The notes beneath the pieces are model-generated. The model worked only from the letters and a program-made list of their open reading frames with translations. It was not told the DNA's origin and ran no database searches. Shown one piece after another: positions 21,510 through 36,330 of a stretch of 64,000 bases of DNA. A program made the translations under genes and the position numbers. This stretch comes from Diadema setosum (lineage: Eukaryota > Echinodermata > Echinoidea > Diadematoida > Diadematidae): positions 22,643,337-22,707,336 of the forward strand of contig CM067065.1 of NCBI GenBank assembly GCA_033980235.1. The letters are read 5' to 3'. The stretch's first letter is position 1; each line of letters begins with the position of its first letter.

Positions 21510-24500
21510 AAATCATGGGGGGGGGGGGGGGGTTGGACGGTGAGCTACTTGAGTATCATTTGACCTGCAGCGCGATTTGTCATTATCATTGTTTGTACAA
21601 GCGAATGTGAACGTTTACGGAAAGTGATATCAATTCTTCAGATAAAATACATACGATATTGAAACTTTTTTTTTCAGTATTTAGTAAAAATATCTCACAC
21701 CATGATATTTTGCAACTTGTGTTTATCTTTGACATTAGAGTAATCATTCTATCCGTATAATGATATTTTAAAGTTTATTCATATCACACAATATAAAGAC
21801 TTTGTAACACAATTGATATTTTCTTAAGTGTGGTACATCATGACCTGAAAATTTTGAGTGTTTATGAATTAATTTTCTTGTGAGCTAATTTAGGACATGT
21901 TTAAAGGTAGGGAATCCCATTTGTACGCCTTAAATGAAGAGTTGTATAAATACAGTGGTATGTTGAAGAGAGTATCATTTTAGAAACTCCCATAAAGTAT
22001 TGAAAGTGGAAGGTAACATTTAGTACTTTTTTTGACCGTTAGATTTTGAATTGAATTGTTTTCGGGGCTCACCATAAATTCCAGTATATTACTAGGCTAC
22101 CTTTGCAGACCCATGTACTGCATGTGTGTCCATCATGTATATTTTGTGAAGAAAGTTCATCAACACTTACAAATATTTCTATATACATTCTTGCGGCCAC
22201 ACACTCTATATGTTATTACATCAGCTCTTGTACTTTTAGATTTGTGTTTATAGATCACAAATACAGAAGAATGCAACAAAAAGGCTTAAGTGTGGCTGAC
22301 ACACAGAAATACTGAGTAGTTGAGTTTTGTGCATTATTCAAATTTTAGATAACTGTTGACTTCCAAATTTCTAAGCCGTGGCCTAAGCAAGTCCCCTGAG
22401 GTTCATATTTAATGTTTTGCTGCCTTTTGGGAGGTCTGTAAAAGGTATCCCCTACCTTTAAGCCTTCTACTATAAAGAGACCAATTCGTTTTTTTCAAGA
22501 AAATCCTTGGCGGAGATTGGATCAAGCATACAGGTCCACACCTCTGCATAACCAGTCACATACACAATAAAATTCAAGTAAAAGTACAATGTACAAATCA
22601 AAATAAAATATGTATTTTGGTAAGGACAACCCACTAAATTTCCATTTCCAGTTTATCAAAGATAATTTAAATGATAGATTGTATAATCTTCATTCCTCAA
22701 TGCGTAATACGTGAGTGCATGTAGTAGAAATGATTTCATTAAACTTCGTTTTATAACATGAATGGTATAAACGATACATACACTTATGAGGAACACGACT
22801 GTGTAATATATAGATTGAATATGCAGTAGGTATGTTTTCACTCAACTGAAATGGAAATCACTCTTATGACTTCAATTTTCCATATACGTTTCAGCGAATA
22901 AATGGATCAACTAATCCTAAATCATCTGGACATTATTTTCCCCTAAAACAGACGTTAGGAATAACTATTTTCCTGTTATAGAGAGCTGCACCATCTGCTC
23001 ATGTCCTTCACACACACACACACACACTTCACACACACACACACACACACAATCTCTCTCTCTCTCCCACACACACACACGCACACATGGTGATATCTCC
23101 ATCCTCTCTCCTACATTTTGCCTACTGCAATTGTTCATAATTCTACTTACAAGTTGGTTCTCTCGATATCTGATTTTCAGTAAATGAGTGACCTGTGAGA
23201 TCTCACGGCACCTTCATATAAGTAGGTATTGTGACTGGTAATAATGTACACCAAACGTCTGCAGTCAAATTACTTCATGATACTCATTTATTTTTCGAAG
23301 ACATAACAGACATGATTCCTTGTATACAATTCCAACTTAGTATAGTAAAGGTGATGAAAACATTTATGAGTTATCTCGCGATATGAAGATATGTAATACA
23401 GAGTAATGTTCAACTCAATTGTTCAGTCTTGCTCCATTGTGAGACCGTTTGTCAGGGTGCAATAAGATTGCTTCAATTTATTAATAACTTTATCAATCAC
23501 CAACGTGGATACAGTAGATCATAATGCAAGCGAAATTTCCCACGACCTGGCGGTTTTCAGCATCATGCTAAACTCGTAATGAAGATAGTTAATATCCATA
23601 GAAATAAATAAAAAACAAAACAAAACATGAAGATATGCATGACACTTAGGACAATCATTGTAGACAGAATTGACGGTGAATAAAACAGGACACTTGAACT
23701 GAAGTCATGCTCGAGTTTAGCGGATCCACACAATATAAAATCGTTTCAAAAGTGCACGCATATTGAACACCAAGTTTGAAAAACTACGATTTGATATGTT
23801 GGTTGCGGGTGATTTCCAACACATATTGTATCATGTTCTCTTGTTACTAAACAAACAAAACTACTTGTTAACCAAAGAACAAAAAGTGTTTTAGGTTGCA
23901 TTAAGATTTTTACAAAAGACACTGTCAATTGATACGTTTTTTTTTTTTCTTTTTTTTTTTAATTTCCCGCTTTAATAATAAACCTTTGGCACGAAAGTGG
24001 CAGGCCGTGTGGTGAAATCTCCGATCACTCCAATATATCACGCTGGTACATATGAGGCTGTTTGTACATGATATATCCTTCGTTATGGCACGCCTGCAAA
24101 GAAATCAGATATGGGAAAAATATAAACGAAGATAGCAGCTGTCATGAAACAATTCAGAAAGAAACAATACTTTGGATATGCTCAGTATGGTATGGTGTCA
24201 GAGTTTACATAATTCGAGAAATGTTATGACGGCGAATATAAAACGGTGTTAATATCTTGTCATTATTTGCTGATGACTAAGTATTATAAAGATAAATCAC
24301 TTTCTATTCATTTTCCTCTAATGCTTTTCTGGGAACATAACTTGATCTTAGTACTTTCTACCTTGCTATGAATATTATTATTTTAACACAAGCTTAAGTG
24401 TTATCCCAGAAAAATGCTATCTTAACGCAACGGAGTGTCCAAATCGTAGGGGGCTGCACATTTTATGATCTAATACGCTATTCCTCATTCAAGATTTTGC

Positions 24501-24877
24501 GGTTTCTTGTTGGACGATTAATCAACAATATGCATGAGCCTCAATACAATTTAGAGCCTTTCCACAAAGTCCATCAAGTAAAGAGGACCAAACAAAATTC
24601 AGCATCGTCTGTATAAACCCATTTAACAAAGGCCGTGTGTGTCCATTTTAAATTACTTTCTGTTTACACATACAGTGAATTCATAATTTGAATAATGATC
24701 TATAGGACGCATCATCATGTATTCCAAATACCCTGTCAGCAAAGCTACAATCATACACAACAGACAGACATGCAGACACACATTCACTAAGAAACACAAA
24801 AAGTGAGTTAATGGGATTGTGCCCGAAACAATTAAGATAACGCTAAGGGCTTTAATTTGGAATACCTTAGTCTCCAA
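21510..24877. repeat. 3' flank of gene B, duplicated downstream of gene A
   Basis: The collinear partner of 2,580-8,504 (block pairs listed there). It starts after a G-run at 21,516-21,532 and carries one insertion absent from the partner at the same sequence (21,901-22,461). It lacks three insertions found in the partner. No exon is seen. Confidence 0.8.
21901..22461. mobile_element. TTAA-flanked MITE, family 2 (TTAAAGGTAGGG)
   Basis: 561 bp with inverted ends TTAAAGGTAGGGAATCCC and the complement of TTAAAGGTAGGGGATACC. It occupies the same TTAA site that holds a family 1 element (2,992-3,557) in the gene A flank. No transposase-like ORF. Confidence 0.75.
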
Positions 24878-25002
24878 TCAATACGCTGGCTTCCTTCTCC
24901 TCATGAGGACGGTGGCACAGGTGATGATTGAGAGGAGGAAAATAACGACGAGGAGAGCGTACGTGGTCGACGACTTCTGCAAAGCGCCTCGACGAGGACC
25001 GG
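24878..25002 (-). CDS. Gene B last exon: membrane helix and short tail
   Basis: Phase 1 entry after cctacag. A stalk with [12 protein letters not shown] leads into a hydrophobic helix and RRRKPAY with TGA. A second in-frame acceptor 12 nt upstream (cag at 25,015-25,017), created by a CCGGTCCTACAG duplication, would add four residues (AGPT). Gene A has only the downstream acceptor. Confidence 0.85.
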
Positions 25003-26065
25003 CTGTAGGACCGGCTGTTTGCAAAGGATAGGAAAGATGAAGATGATTTCTACCATTCGAGTGTCAAAATGAATACTCATGTGATGTATGTTCGACTTGG
25101 TCGATGAGATGTACCAACTGTCATGTATAGGAATATGTCACACTTGACCTTGACATGAAAAAAAAAATGAAATCTTCAAAATGAAAATGTGGATGCAGGC
25201 AGCCTTGCTATAATGATCGTGCCTGAGCATGCCAGAAGATCGCCAAACCACAAAAATAATTTACCCACAAATTATCATAATTGTGATACTATTGTGATAG
25301 TATTGTGGTTATACTGTTCGCTATACCTATAATAGTGATGGTATTCGTGCTATGTGTTTATAGTTGTTATTATTGTTTTACATCGTCATTGTAAGAGTTC
25401 TGACTGGTTGAACATGGACTTCATTTCAGCCTCTGCCTAGCTGCCATTGCAATACCATGATTAGCATAAATACGCTCTCACCTTTGACCGTTGGTGTCGG
25501 ACAATGAGTCACGTGGGTTGAGGTGGGGCCAAGACCGTTTGTACCGGAGCAAGTGACATTGATGCACCGGTCCGGACGATTGCGGAGAATACCTGAGGCA
25601 CAGCTGGAGTTGGACAGGGTGGTGTTGTCAGCTACGATCTCGTAGGTGTGGAGGTGTGGGTAGGGTTGGTCCGCCAGGGCCACGTGACAATTGATGATGA
25701 GAGTAACTTGGTTGCCTTCTCCTCTGATCTCATGGGTCTCGATCGTCAGGATGTTATCAGCCGGAGGTCTGGGTTCTGATCCTGGTTTCCAGTGAAAATG
25801 AAATGAATGCTGACCGTTATATATCAGGATGTATCTTTTTGTTAACATACAGAAATGACAACAAAAGTACAACTTTAAATATCCAAATAAAGCACGAAAT
25901 AGGAAGATTTTGTTGTGCCACATCAAGGGCCTAAACCTACACACAACAGCATACTCACACACTTTTAGAACAAGACAGTGTCAATCGAATTTTCGAACAC
26001 AAATGAAGGGCGTTTAGTGTCTTTATGGCATTGTTATTTTGTCAGTGTCACAAAACGCGCGCGCG

Positions 26066-26099
<34 letters not shown>

Positions 26100-29000
26100 A
26101 ATACTCAAAATACTGACAACTTGGTGCTATGAAAATGACAGCGAGCCAAATTGGTGACTGACCTGTCGATGACATACCTGAATCTGGCGGGCAGTAAGTA
26201 TCACTTTTGAAAGTTTCTCCAAAGTTGTTTGAACCCATACAGGAAACCTTCATACATGTCGCAGGCGAGGGTTCAAATGTCGCTGAAGGTGCGTCAGACG
26301 ATATCACATGATCGTCAGCTGTGATCGTGAAAGTGTGGATTGGCGGGAAAGGCTGGTCGGCTGGATTCACGTGACACGTGATGTTAAGAACCGTATCATC
26401 TTCCCGCTCGAAAGATTTGTAATCGATCGATATGATATCTGGCGATGGTCGATCTAAAAGAAAGTACAGTAGGATAAAGGCTGACTTCCCCCACTTTGTG
26501 TAATCTTATTACTAAGAATGGAATCCTCACTGATGAGAGAATGTTAAGTTAATAATGGTATTAACCCTTTCTGTGCCATGGACTTTGTACAGTGTGTATA
26601 AGGCTATGAGATTTTCTGTACCAATCAGCACTCAAAGCACACAAAGGGTTAACGGGTTTCAACTATTATTAAAAGGAAAAGAGGATGGTCCCTGAAAGAA
26701 TTTTCAATTCAAGCTTCAACATTTTTGGAAGGGTAAGAAAGAAAAGAATAAGTCATGAAAAATCCACATTATGAAGATCTCAAATGACATCTGACTTGTA
26801 TATAGCCTAAATCTTTTTTTTTTTTTTTCATTACTGATGAAATAAAACAGATGGAAATCAAGTGTCATCTACAAAGCTTACCTTGGGGGCAATGTTCTAG
26901 CCAGGTCGTCGTGGCGCCATGTCCATTCGTTCCTAAACACGTGACGTTGATGCATCTGTTGGGACGTGGCGAGAGCAGTGTAGAGGCGGAGGTTGATGAT
27001 GAAATGTTGACATTGTCAGCAGCGATTGCGTACGAGTGAAGGGGAGGAGACGGCTGAGCGGTGACGTTCACGTGACATTCAATAAACAGGCTTACAACAT
27101 TGTTCTCGCCTCTGATCTCGGTAGTTTCAATTGACAAAATGCCGGAATTGGGTTGAGCGCCATCTACGAGACCATCGAAATGAACAACAGTTTCATTCAA
27201 GCATACAACCTCGTTCGTTGCAATTTGAGAATCAGAAAAAAAAATGAAAGAAATAAAATAAAATATATCGATGCTAAACTGCAAAAAGTCCGGTGTTAAA
27301 TAATGAACACCGAGCTGGTGTTAAAATTTCGGTGCTCATTTATGGTGTTAAATTAACACCTCCGGTTGTCATTTCCAAATTTTAAACTGTTTTTTGAAGA
27401 GTTTCTTAGTAACTGCACTTCTTGTTGATTTTTAATTTAAACAAGACGATCAAGAATTTTACATTAAAATACTAGATTTTTGAAAAAATGTGAAAATAAA
27501 TTTACATCAAAGTAACACCAGCTGGTGTGGTCTCTTATTGAAGCTGGACGGGTGTTAAACCATTGATATTAATACCAACAAATATCAAATCAACACCATG
27601 TGGTGTCATTTTTTAATTAACACCAGTACAGTGTCAAAATGACACCAGGTACAGTGTCAAATTAACACCACGAAGTGTCAGGTGAACACTTTTCAACACC
27701 ATCACAGTGCATTTTTAACACCTGTGGGTGTGGTCCTTTATTGAAGTTTGATCGGTGTTAGATTTAACACCCGTGGTGTTAAATCTAACACCGATATTTT
27801 TACAGTGTATCAGCAAACGATTCAGACTGAATACAGACGATCTATATCCTGCCATAACGCTTCAATGCATGACATTTTTTTAATTCTGTGAAGAGAATTC
27901 TATTTAAGTCATTAATCTAACCAGACGAAATCCATAAACGAACTTGGCATTTGTTTACTCATTATTAACAGGATGATGACTATGTATATTCCGTAGGTCT
28001 ACATGCCATATATTTCGCCTTGGTCAAGTGATAAGTTTTTATCGTGACATTTATTGTTTTATATAAAGGTCACATTAGGAAAAGAATTGACATTGATAGC
28101 ATTTCGTAACTTTTTATCACAGTGAAAAGAACGAATACGTTTGCTCTTTTATTTTCAATCTGTTATTTGGTATTGCTGACAGAGCGTGGCATCTCCAGAA
28201 AATTATTACGGAAGGAAACCAGAGAGGGTATATAGATAAAAACTGTGCGTGGAAACAGCAATAGCTATTATATACAGGATGTCAACGTGTTTGAAATTAC
28301 ACCCAATAGAATCCTAACAATTTTCTACTTTTTATTTCGGCAAAAAGCATTGTTATAAAAGCAGTTTTTAAAATAAAAAATAGGTACACATTTCGACTGA
28401 AGATCTACTTCAACAAAGCATTATGTCTTTATTGTTAGCCATGGAATTATTCGTTTTCACTTTAGATGATCTTATTCAGGTGCAATGATTGGTGACTACA
28501 ATGAATGGGACCGAGTAGCTGATGTATTTAGAAAACGTTTGAATCACTTATTACCTGAATCGCAAATTCCTGCAGGTCCTTTTCGTAGTCCACACATGGT
28601 ATGGAAAAATGAAAATGAAGAAATCAAAATAAACAACGGGAGACGGGACTACAGCCTGTTAAACAGACTTATATAAAATAGTGACCTATATGCACATCCA
28701 TAATTGCCAACACTTCTCATGACCGTAACTTTGTATCTTAGGACTCAATGACGAATTGTCTTCTTTCAAGCATGACTTGTGGTTCAGTGTGTTCTTAATC
28801 TTCAATGTCTCCTGTTACGTTATTTCTCAATTTACAACAACCAACCAACTTTATCTTAATATTCAAAAAAGGAAGAAGAAGAACAAGAAAGCATGAGTGC
28901 CTTTTCATTTTTCATTCATTTTCATTTCAATATTTCCCCTTCTTCGCACGTGTAAACATGACACAAGCTAAACACAAGAGGTTTGAACAAAAATAACTGA

Positions 29001-32000
29001 TGATGAATATTACACTTTATTAATCTGTAGTTCAGCAAGTAAAGGCAATCTACACTTAGAGGAATAACCCTTATTACCCGTTTTGAAGTTTATACAAAAT
29101 ACAAACTTAATGGATACAATCTGATTCGTGACTGTGCGCCACAAGGCAATGAAGTCGCAGTGGCCCTTCTATAATCAGGGCTAGATTTGATATTGAAATT
29201 TGAGTTTGGGGAGTAATGATTGTATCTGATATTCCTCGAGAAGAGAGTGGATATGATAATTTTAGCGTTTTACACAGAAATGGTAATTAGTTATTGCGTT
29301 TTTATGGATCTGTTCTTCAAAGCCATTTTTTTTTAGTACTACACGTTGACTGTCAGGTCACACTTCTGATCACTTTATCTTTATGGAGATACGAACTTCT
29401 AAATATGACGAGTTATACATAATTTTACAACTGTGAGCCTTTTGTTTTGATACTAGATCTGATCTGAACAAATGTATCTGGAGATTTTTTTTTTTTTGGG
29501 GGGGGGGAGGGGGGGGGGGGTGGGGGTGCTGATTTTTTTCAAAGTCACATTGAGTTTCGACCCCACTTTGTTAAAGTTCCTAATTACCACAACATTCCTG
29601 CTATGATTTCGATTTCCGTTACATTTTTCTTTCAGTGAAAAGTAAATTGATTTTGTCTCAATTAAACAGAAATATAAACACGCATCAAAATATTACATGA
29701 AGTCTCGACAGCACATTGAGAACGAAAAGAGATATTATTATAAATAGGAATGTACTGTGAAAACTTGTGTATGTAACCAATAATCTTCACTGACAAAATA
29801 AATGTCAAGGGAAAAATGAGTGTGACTATGAGAAAAAATTTCTGTTGACAGCATACCTGCGAACTGTAGCCTTACTGACCGAACAAAACCTAGGACATGG
29901 CATTGTAGAACATCTCCGTCGTTTATTGACGCTGATGTAAATGTGAATTCGCTCCTCATGTTGTAGTAGACGAATTCCGTAAAACCGTAGGCCAAACCAA
30001 CCTTGCGCCGGCTTTCCACATACCGCTCAGCAGTAGCTGTTAGATTTTCTAAGCAGATGCATACAAAATATATGCCATCAATAGTAATTGATTCCAAATT
30101 ACCATGTTTTTAAGTAAGATTTTAAGTGTCTTCTGACCTCTGAGTGATAACGGAATTATTACGGAATAATTATTCACGTTGTATTATATAATTAATTCCC
30201 TTAACACACCTCAAGTCATGTACCTTGCACAAGAGACCATTTAAACAATCTTAAATTCAATCCGTCTCTTGTTTTTTCCACACAAAAGCACAAGAGATAG
30301 AAACTCTATTTTAAATTCAACTCTGTTGAAATCCAGGAAAGGAAGCGAATTAATTATAGTCATTTCATGATATCAAAATAATTTTCGACTGACAACAAGC
30401 CAGCGTTATTTTACCAGACTGATATATTGGTATAAGATCACAATGTCTTTATGAGCATTATATATTTTATGCCCGTCATAGTCATGTCAACTTATAATGT
30501 GTCTAAAGTGTTGCTCTTTATTACCAAAAAAACAAAAAAAAATTGGCAACAACAACAACAATACATATCATGTACTTACTTTCTCCTTCACATCGTACAC
30601 CTGCATCCGCGTTCTGGCGGCATATTGACCAACCCTGGCCGTTACAACCCCAGGGAAGTCTGTAGCACTCCAGTAGGGAATTCTCATTCCCGGTGGGACA
30701 GAAAACTCCGTGCGTCTGCCAAATCGGTCCCGAACCCTGTCCAAAATGCGCGGCAAGAAAGTGCGCCGAAGCTCTTGGGTAGCCGAGCTGTTTGCAAACG
30801 ACGTGAGCTTCTTCTATACTCCAGCTATTCCAGTCACAAATTGTTCCCCAGATACCGCCGCACTGTATCTCGACTCGTCCCTCTCTCTCGTTTGCTCCTC
30901 CAACAAGTCTCACTAAAAATGATATATCGCAAAAAAAAAAAAAAAATCATTCCATCAGAACTATAAAACACACACAAAAAACCGTGTAAACAAAAGAAAA
31001 AGATCAAGAAAAGAGTCGTATCACATCTCTAAAATGTTCAGATTCAACCGACTACACTTCATTATTCATTTTCCCGTCCCCTTTTTCTTGTATTGATAAC
31101 AGAGCATCCAAATAATCTTCATACTCATTTCTTTTTAATTATTGTATGACCGTATCACATTTAGTGTTTTTTTCTTCTTTTTGTGACTGTAATTTTGGTT
31201 TTGTAATGTCCTAATGTTATTGCGTTTTCTAGTCTTTTTGTTTGAATAGCACCTGGTAGTGCGCTTAGAAACATTGGCATAAGGTGACATATAAATACAA
31301 TTATTATTATCATTATTATTATCTTACATTTCATCCTTTATCATTTTCTTCATTGTTATATTTTGTATTACTACGACTACTACAGCTACTACTATTATTA
31401 TTTATAGCTAATTTATGCAAAATATTAAAGACACTTGCAAAAGTAACATCAAGGCGGTATTCATATTATCTATATCTGTTAAAATTTGTACATGAATTTC
31501 AAAATTTGGAGCGCATGCACAGAATTATGAGTAACGGATAGGTCGATTATCGATTTCTGAACTCTTCTTTTGTTTTAACATTAATTCATCTTTATGGCCA
31601 ATCTCATAACCCCTTATGAAACTTGCATGAATGAACATTATTTCCCTCCTCGCTACTATCAAATTTTAATCACTTTACAAAACTACAGACTTCCAGTTTT
31701 GTGCACACACACAGTGCACTTAAGTGAAATGAAAGTCCGTTGGAAGCAATTTGCGCAGAATTGCTCATGTGGATTGTGCTCGACTCTGATAGTCGAAGCG
31801 TATATTTTGGAGCTATGCCAGTTTCCGGCGTGTTTTCTTACCGGTTGAACCGTCGCAGACTTTCGTGCAGTGGGTGCCAATGGCTGTTCTGTAGTAATAC
31901 TAACATCACCGCTGTGCAGCTTCAAAAGTCTGCTCTTCCCTGAATGAAAAGATCCAGTGATATTTTCAGAGCCGCTTCAAAATGATGATTGAATACCACC

Positions 32001-34969
32001 TTCTGAAGAGAGCTTCATGACTGAAAGCATATTTCGGTTTGTGAATAGTAATTACGAAGGAGTACGAAATACCGTGATATGGGGAATTTACATCTCCCAA
32101 GAAAGGTTTAAGATTGTTATGCCTACTTGGTTTCCGTCCTGGTCTGAGGTATTTGATTCTTGATTATTTCTTTTCTCGGAATAACCAACAAGTTTCAATT
32201 TCTTGCAGAGGAATATTGTCAGGAATTTAATCTTCAATGTCAAAAAATTAAAAAGTGTTTATCTGTAGCAGAGAAAATAAAGTATAAGATTGCTGCGAGC
32301 CAGCCTTCATTCATTAGACGACTATATCCACACTTTTTTCTTATTTGATATTCTCGTGGACAGCCCCATAAGGCTCTCCTACGGGCTAAAATGACAGAAA
32401 ACCACCTTAAATTTCAAGCATTGTAAGTCAAATAGCGAACCTCATGAAGGGATATGGCATTTTAGGGGAATGCATTTCTACAATGGAAAGCCATCTTTTC
32501 GACATTCTTGTAATACTCATCGAATTTAGGAATTTTTTTAATTTCAGACGTCCTCCCTACTCACTAGGCAGTCCGTTGCCTCACACTGTGTGTTGTGTTC
32601 CCGTCTTATGAAGAATTATAGTCTTAAAAGTGACGGAAAAAAGCAATGATTCCCCTTTCTAAGGCATAAAGACACAAATCATGACGAATAATCAGCGTGT
32701 CACATACTTATAAAGATAGAAAAAACAGAATGATTTGATAAATACAATTACGAGATTCTTTCTGAGTTAAAAAATAGCCGCAACACGGATAATGAGGCGA
32801 AAGGTTACTAATGTCCTCCCTAAACAATAGAGCTTTATGTCTTCCCTAACGATAATTTAACTATTTTTTTGCAAGAATCCTGAGAGATTAATGGATTTTC
32901 AGCAACGATTTCTTAGTCTCCTAGCTAGTTAGATAAAATTTCCTCTCAAATTGAGCTTTCCTCGCTTAGTAGGTTTCATTAAATCGATGGAAATTCCGAT
33001 AGAAGTAATAAACAAAGCTTTAGATTTTCGCTGTTCATACACAGGTATACTTTATACATTAAGCAGGGGCAGGAAAATAGCCCACTTATTGAAAATTTTA
33101 CCCTTTCTTGTACCTTAGCGAAGCGCACGTTTTAGGAGATTAGTACGGGTTTAGTTTCTCTTAGACTACTCACAAATTATCCTGTTGCTTGAAGATGGAA
33201 ATCGGCCGATGATATACTGATGTCGGTTTCCCTATGGCTATAGGCAGTCCATTGTCTCTGCGATTGATTCTTCCTTCTGCCATGTTACGGTACCTGGAGT
33301 TACTCCTTCTAAATTTTTCCTCCTGGAGCTGCTAAAAGTCCATGTAAGTGACCAATCCTTCAATAGTTTGGCGCAAAATTTATGTGTTGTCCATATCGCA
33401 ACGGCTTGGTTGCAATACCTTCGCTATTTTCTAGAAAATGAGGAATCTTCACAGAGCAGCGAGTTGCTCGGTCGAAGTTCACTTCTGTCCCCTTGCGAAG
33501 CGATGTTTAAGGATACTAAAAATCATTATGAAACGTGTTTCCAAAGTGTTTTGTCCGCGGTATTGCCGTCGCAAGGTGTACAAATGTTGTCAAATAGATA
33601 GAAGTACACAATGTGCGATGGTGTTCAGAGGTTTTTGGAAGGGAGTGTCAATAAATCGCATACCAAGGCCGATGAACTAGGAGGGATCGATCTTAATAAG
33701 ACCGTGTGTGCTGAACGCTAGTTTGGTAAGTACAATACCGGCTACATTATAAGAGCAAAGGAAGGGGAAGAAAACGATGCTGCTGTTACCATCTAAAATG
33801 TCATTTGTCGTTGATATTATCCTCGCATTTATGATCAGACTACCAAATGTAAAATCCTGATGTATCATCGATTTGCTGTGATTGTGAGATTTTCGTGTAA
33901 ATCTGATTTTACATTTTTTCACAATTTTTCTATATATTCTTTAGAATAGAAAGTCCGTTGAGTGCTTCACAACAATCTGCCCTTTTACATCTCAGACAGG
34001 TCGGTTGGTCATGCCTTGCTTTTCGTTGATTTACCGACATTTTCTATTTTCCAGTTTGTAAGTGTCCGGATTTTCGACTTCTGGAGACAATGTAGTTTCG
34101 TCTCATGGGGTTAAAATATATCTATATTTACATGTCATGCCACTATATGGGTGAAAATAAACGATTCACTGAATTAGGTGAAAGGTTAATTTCCGTCCTA
34201 AGACGAAAGCGGAATGACGTCATCGTGTTATTTTTGGAAGGATTCATGCAAACCATGTTTTTTTTCTCAAATCATATGACTCACAGACTATGAATCATCA
34301 CTAGCGTTTCTAATCTGAGTTTGATTTCAAACCTATTCACCTCTGGACATTACAAAGTGTATTTTCTTGCAAACTATTGAAATTCTATGAAAACGTGTTT
34401 TTTTTTTTTCAGCTATCGGTTGTTAACGAACGTTAAACTTCCATGCGTTAGAATTGAATATTGTCTTTTACAACCTCTGCATAGTTTTGAAATTTTTTGA
34501 TAGGTTCACTACCTTGTGATTGTGCTTATTTTTGGTGTATGTGTGTGTGAAGGACATTGTTTTTCTTTTGTTTTTCCTTCTTTCATTGTATCGGACAAAT
34601 AGTAATATCTCAAACATTTCTGGTGAATTATAGTAGTGCTATCGTATCATTTAATAACTTTGTGAATAAAAATAGATGAATAAACAATAGATGACAATGG
34701 CAACAACGACCACAAAAATACATAATAACAGAAAAAACCTACATCTGCATAATGAATATCAAATTTTTGTCGCAAAATATCGGTGAGATAGAGGATGCTG
34801 ATAATTTGCTGTGTTTAACTTTATGTACACCATAAGTTATACCATAACTGAAAATATAAAAAGGAAATATAAAAATTTTGTTAACGTATAAAAACATATA
34901 ATAATATCAATAAATTATGTGTTATTATTATATTATACAAAATAAGCTTGGTTCCAAAAGGACCTGAAT

Positions 34970-35038
<69 letters not shown>

Positions 35039-35345
35039 GAGTTTGTTTGCAAAAACCGATAAGTCCATTTTTGAAGATTTTGAAGTACGGTCTCTGTCAT
35101 AAAGTACAAAATAATACCTTTTAAATGATATATTGGTCACTACATATAAAGGTATATTTTTGAAGTTATGGTCGAAAGAAGCACAACTTGTCTTATTATT
35201 CTCTTTATTTTTCTTTACCTTTAATCGCAAATATCTCCATTTGACAAATATGGACTTATCGGTTTTTGCAAACAAACTCTTCATATATATATAATTATGA
35301 AGGAGATACATTGGTGTTGTATATGGTCGAGACCCCTTCTCGCAT

Positions 35346-35421
<76 letters not shown>

Positions 35422-35426
35422 CATAA

Positions 35427-35471
<45 letters not shown>

Positions 35472-36086
35472 TATCATCTGTGATTAGACATGATCTGTAT
35501 ATCTCTTCCACAATCGAACAGTTCACCAGACACCCCAGCAATATATTCTAGGAAGTCAACTACGTCACTAGACGTCACAGGGTTGAAGGACAACGAAGTA
35601 GACGCTGGCGCTGTTCCATGAACGCATCGCGGACCGGATGGGCAGAAAATGTACTGAAAATTAACACACAAATCTTCTAATTTTTTATTCAAAATGCACA
35701 AATACTGTAAAACATGTGGTATATTTCGTATATCTAATAATATAAGCTACCCCGGGTAACGGAAGAATATTGAATTAAGTCGCGGATTAGATTTTCCAAA
35801 CTGTCTAATCATCTTCGAAACTCGGTTCACCGTGGGAGTGGTGGTAACGCCATCCGAAATTTGGACGCCGTTCAAATACCAAGCCAAGTGGTAGGAACCG
35901 TGTACGTCTTCTGCCGAACACACAGCCGTTACCTCTTGGTTAGCCGGGAGAGGGCTGGGTACATCGAGTGTCATTTGGACGCCATCTGATTGTAATGACA
36001 GAAAAGAAAAAAAAAAGACAGAGAGAAGAAGAGACAAAGGGAGAAGGGAATTTATATGAAGGTAAGAAACAAGGAGAAGCAAAGAT

Positions 36087-36125
<39 letters not shown>

Positions 36126-36126
36126 C

Positions 36127-36183
<57 letters not shown>

Positions 36184-36184
36184 C

Positions 36185-36229
<45 letters not shown>

Positions 36230-36230
36230 C

Positions 36231-36263
<33 letters not shown>

Positions 36264-36298
36264 TATAGATAGATCAAAGATAGATAGATAGATACTAG

Positions 36299-36330
<32 letters not shown>

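Noticed and set aside
28485..28676. 63-codon plus-strand frame in a gene B intron
   Set aside because: An acceptor-like site precedes it and composition looks coding-like, but there is no recognisable domain, donor or partner exon.
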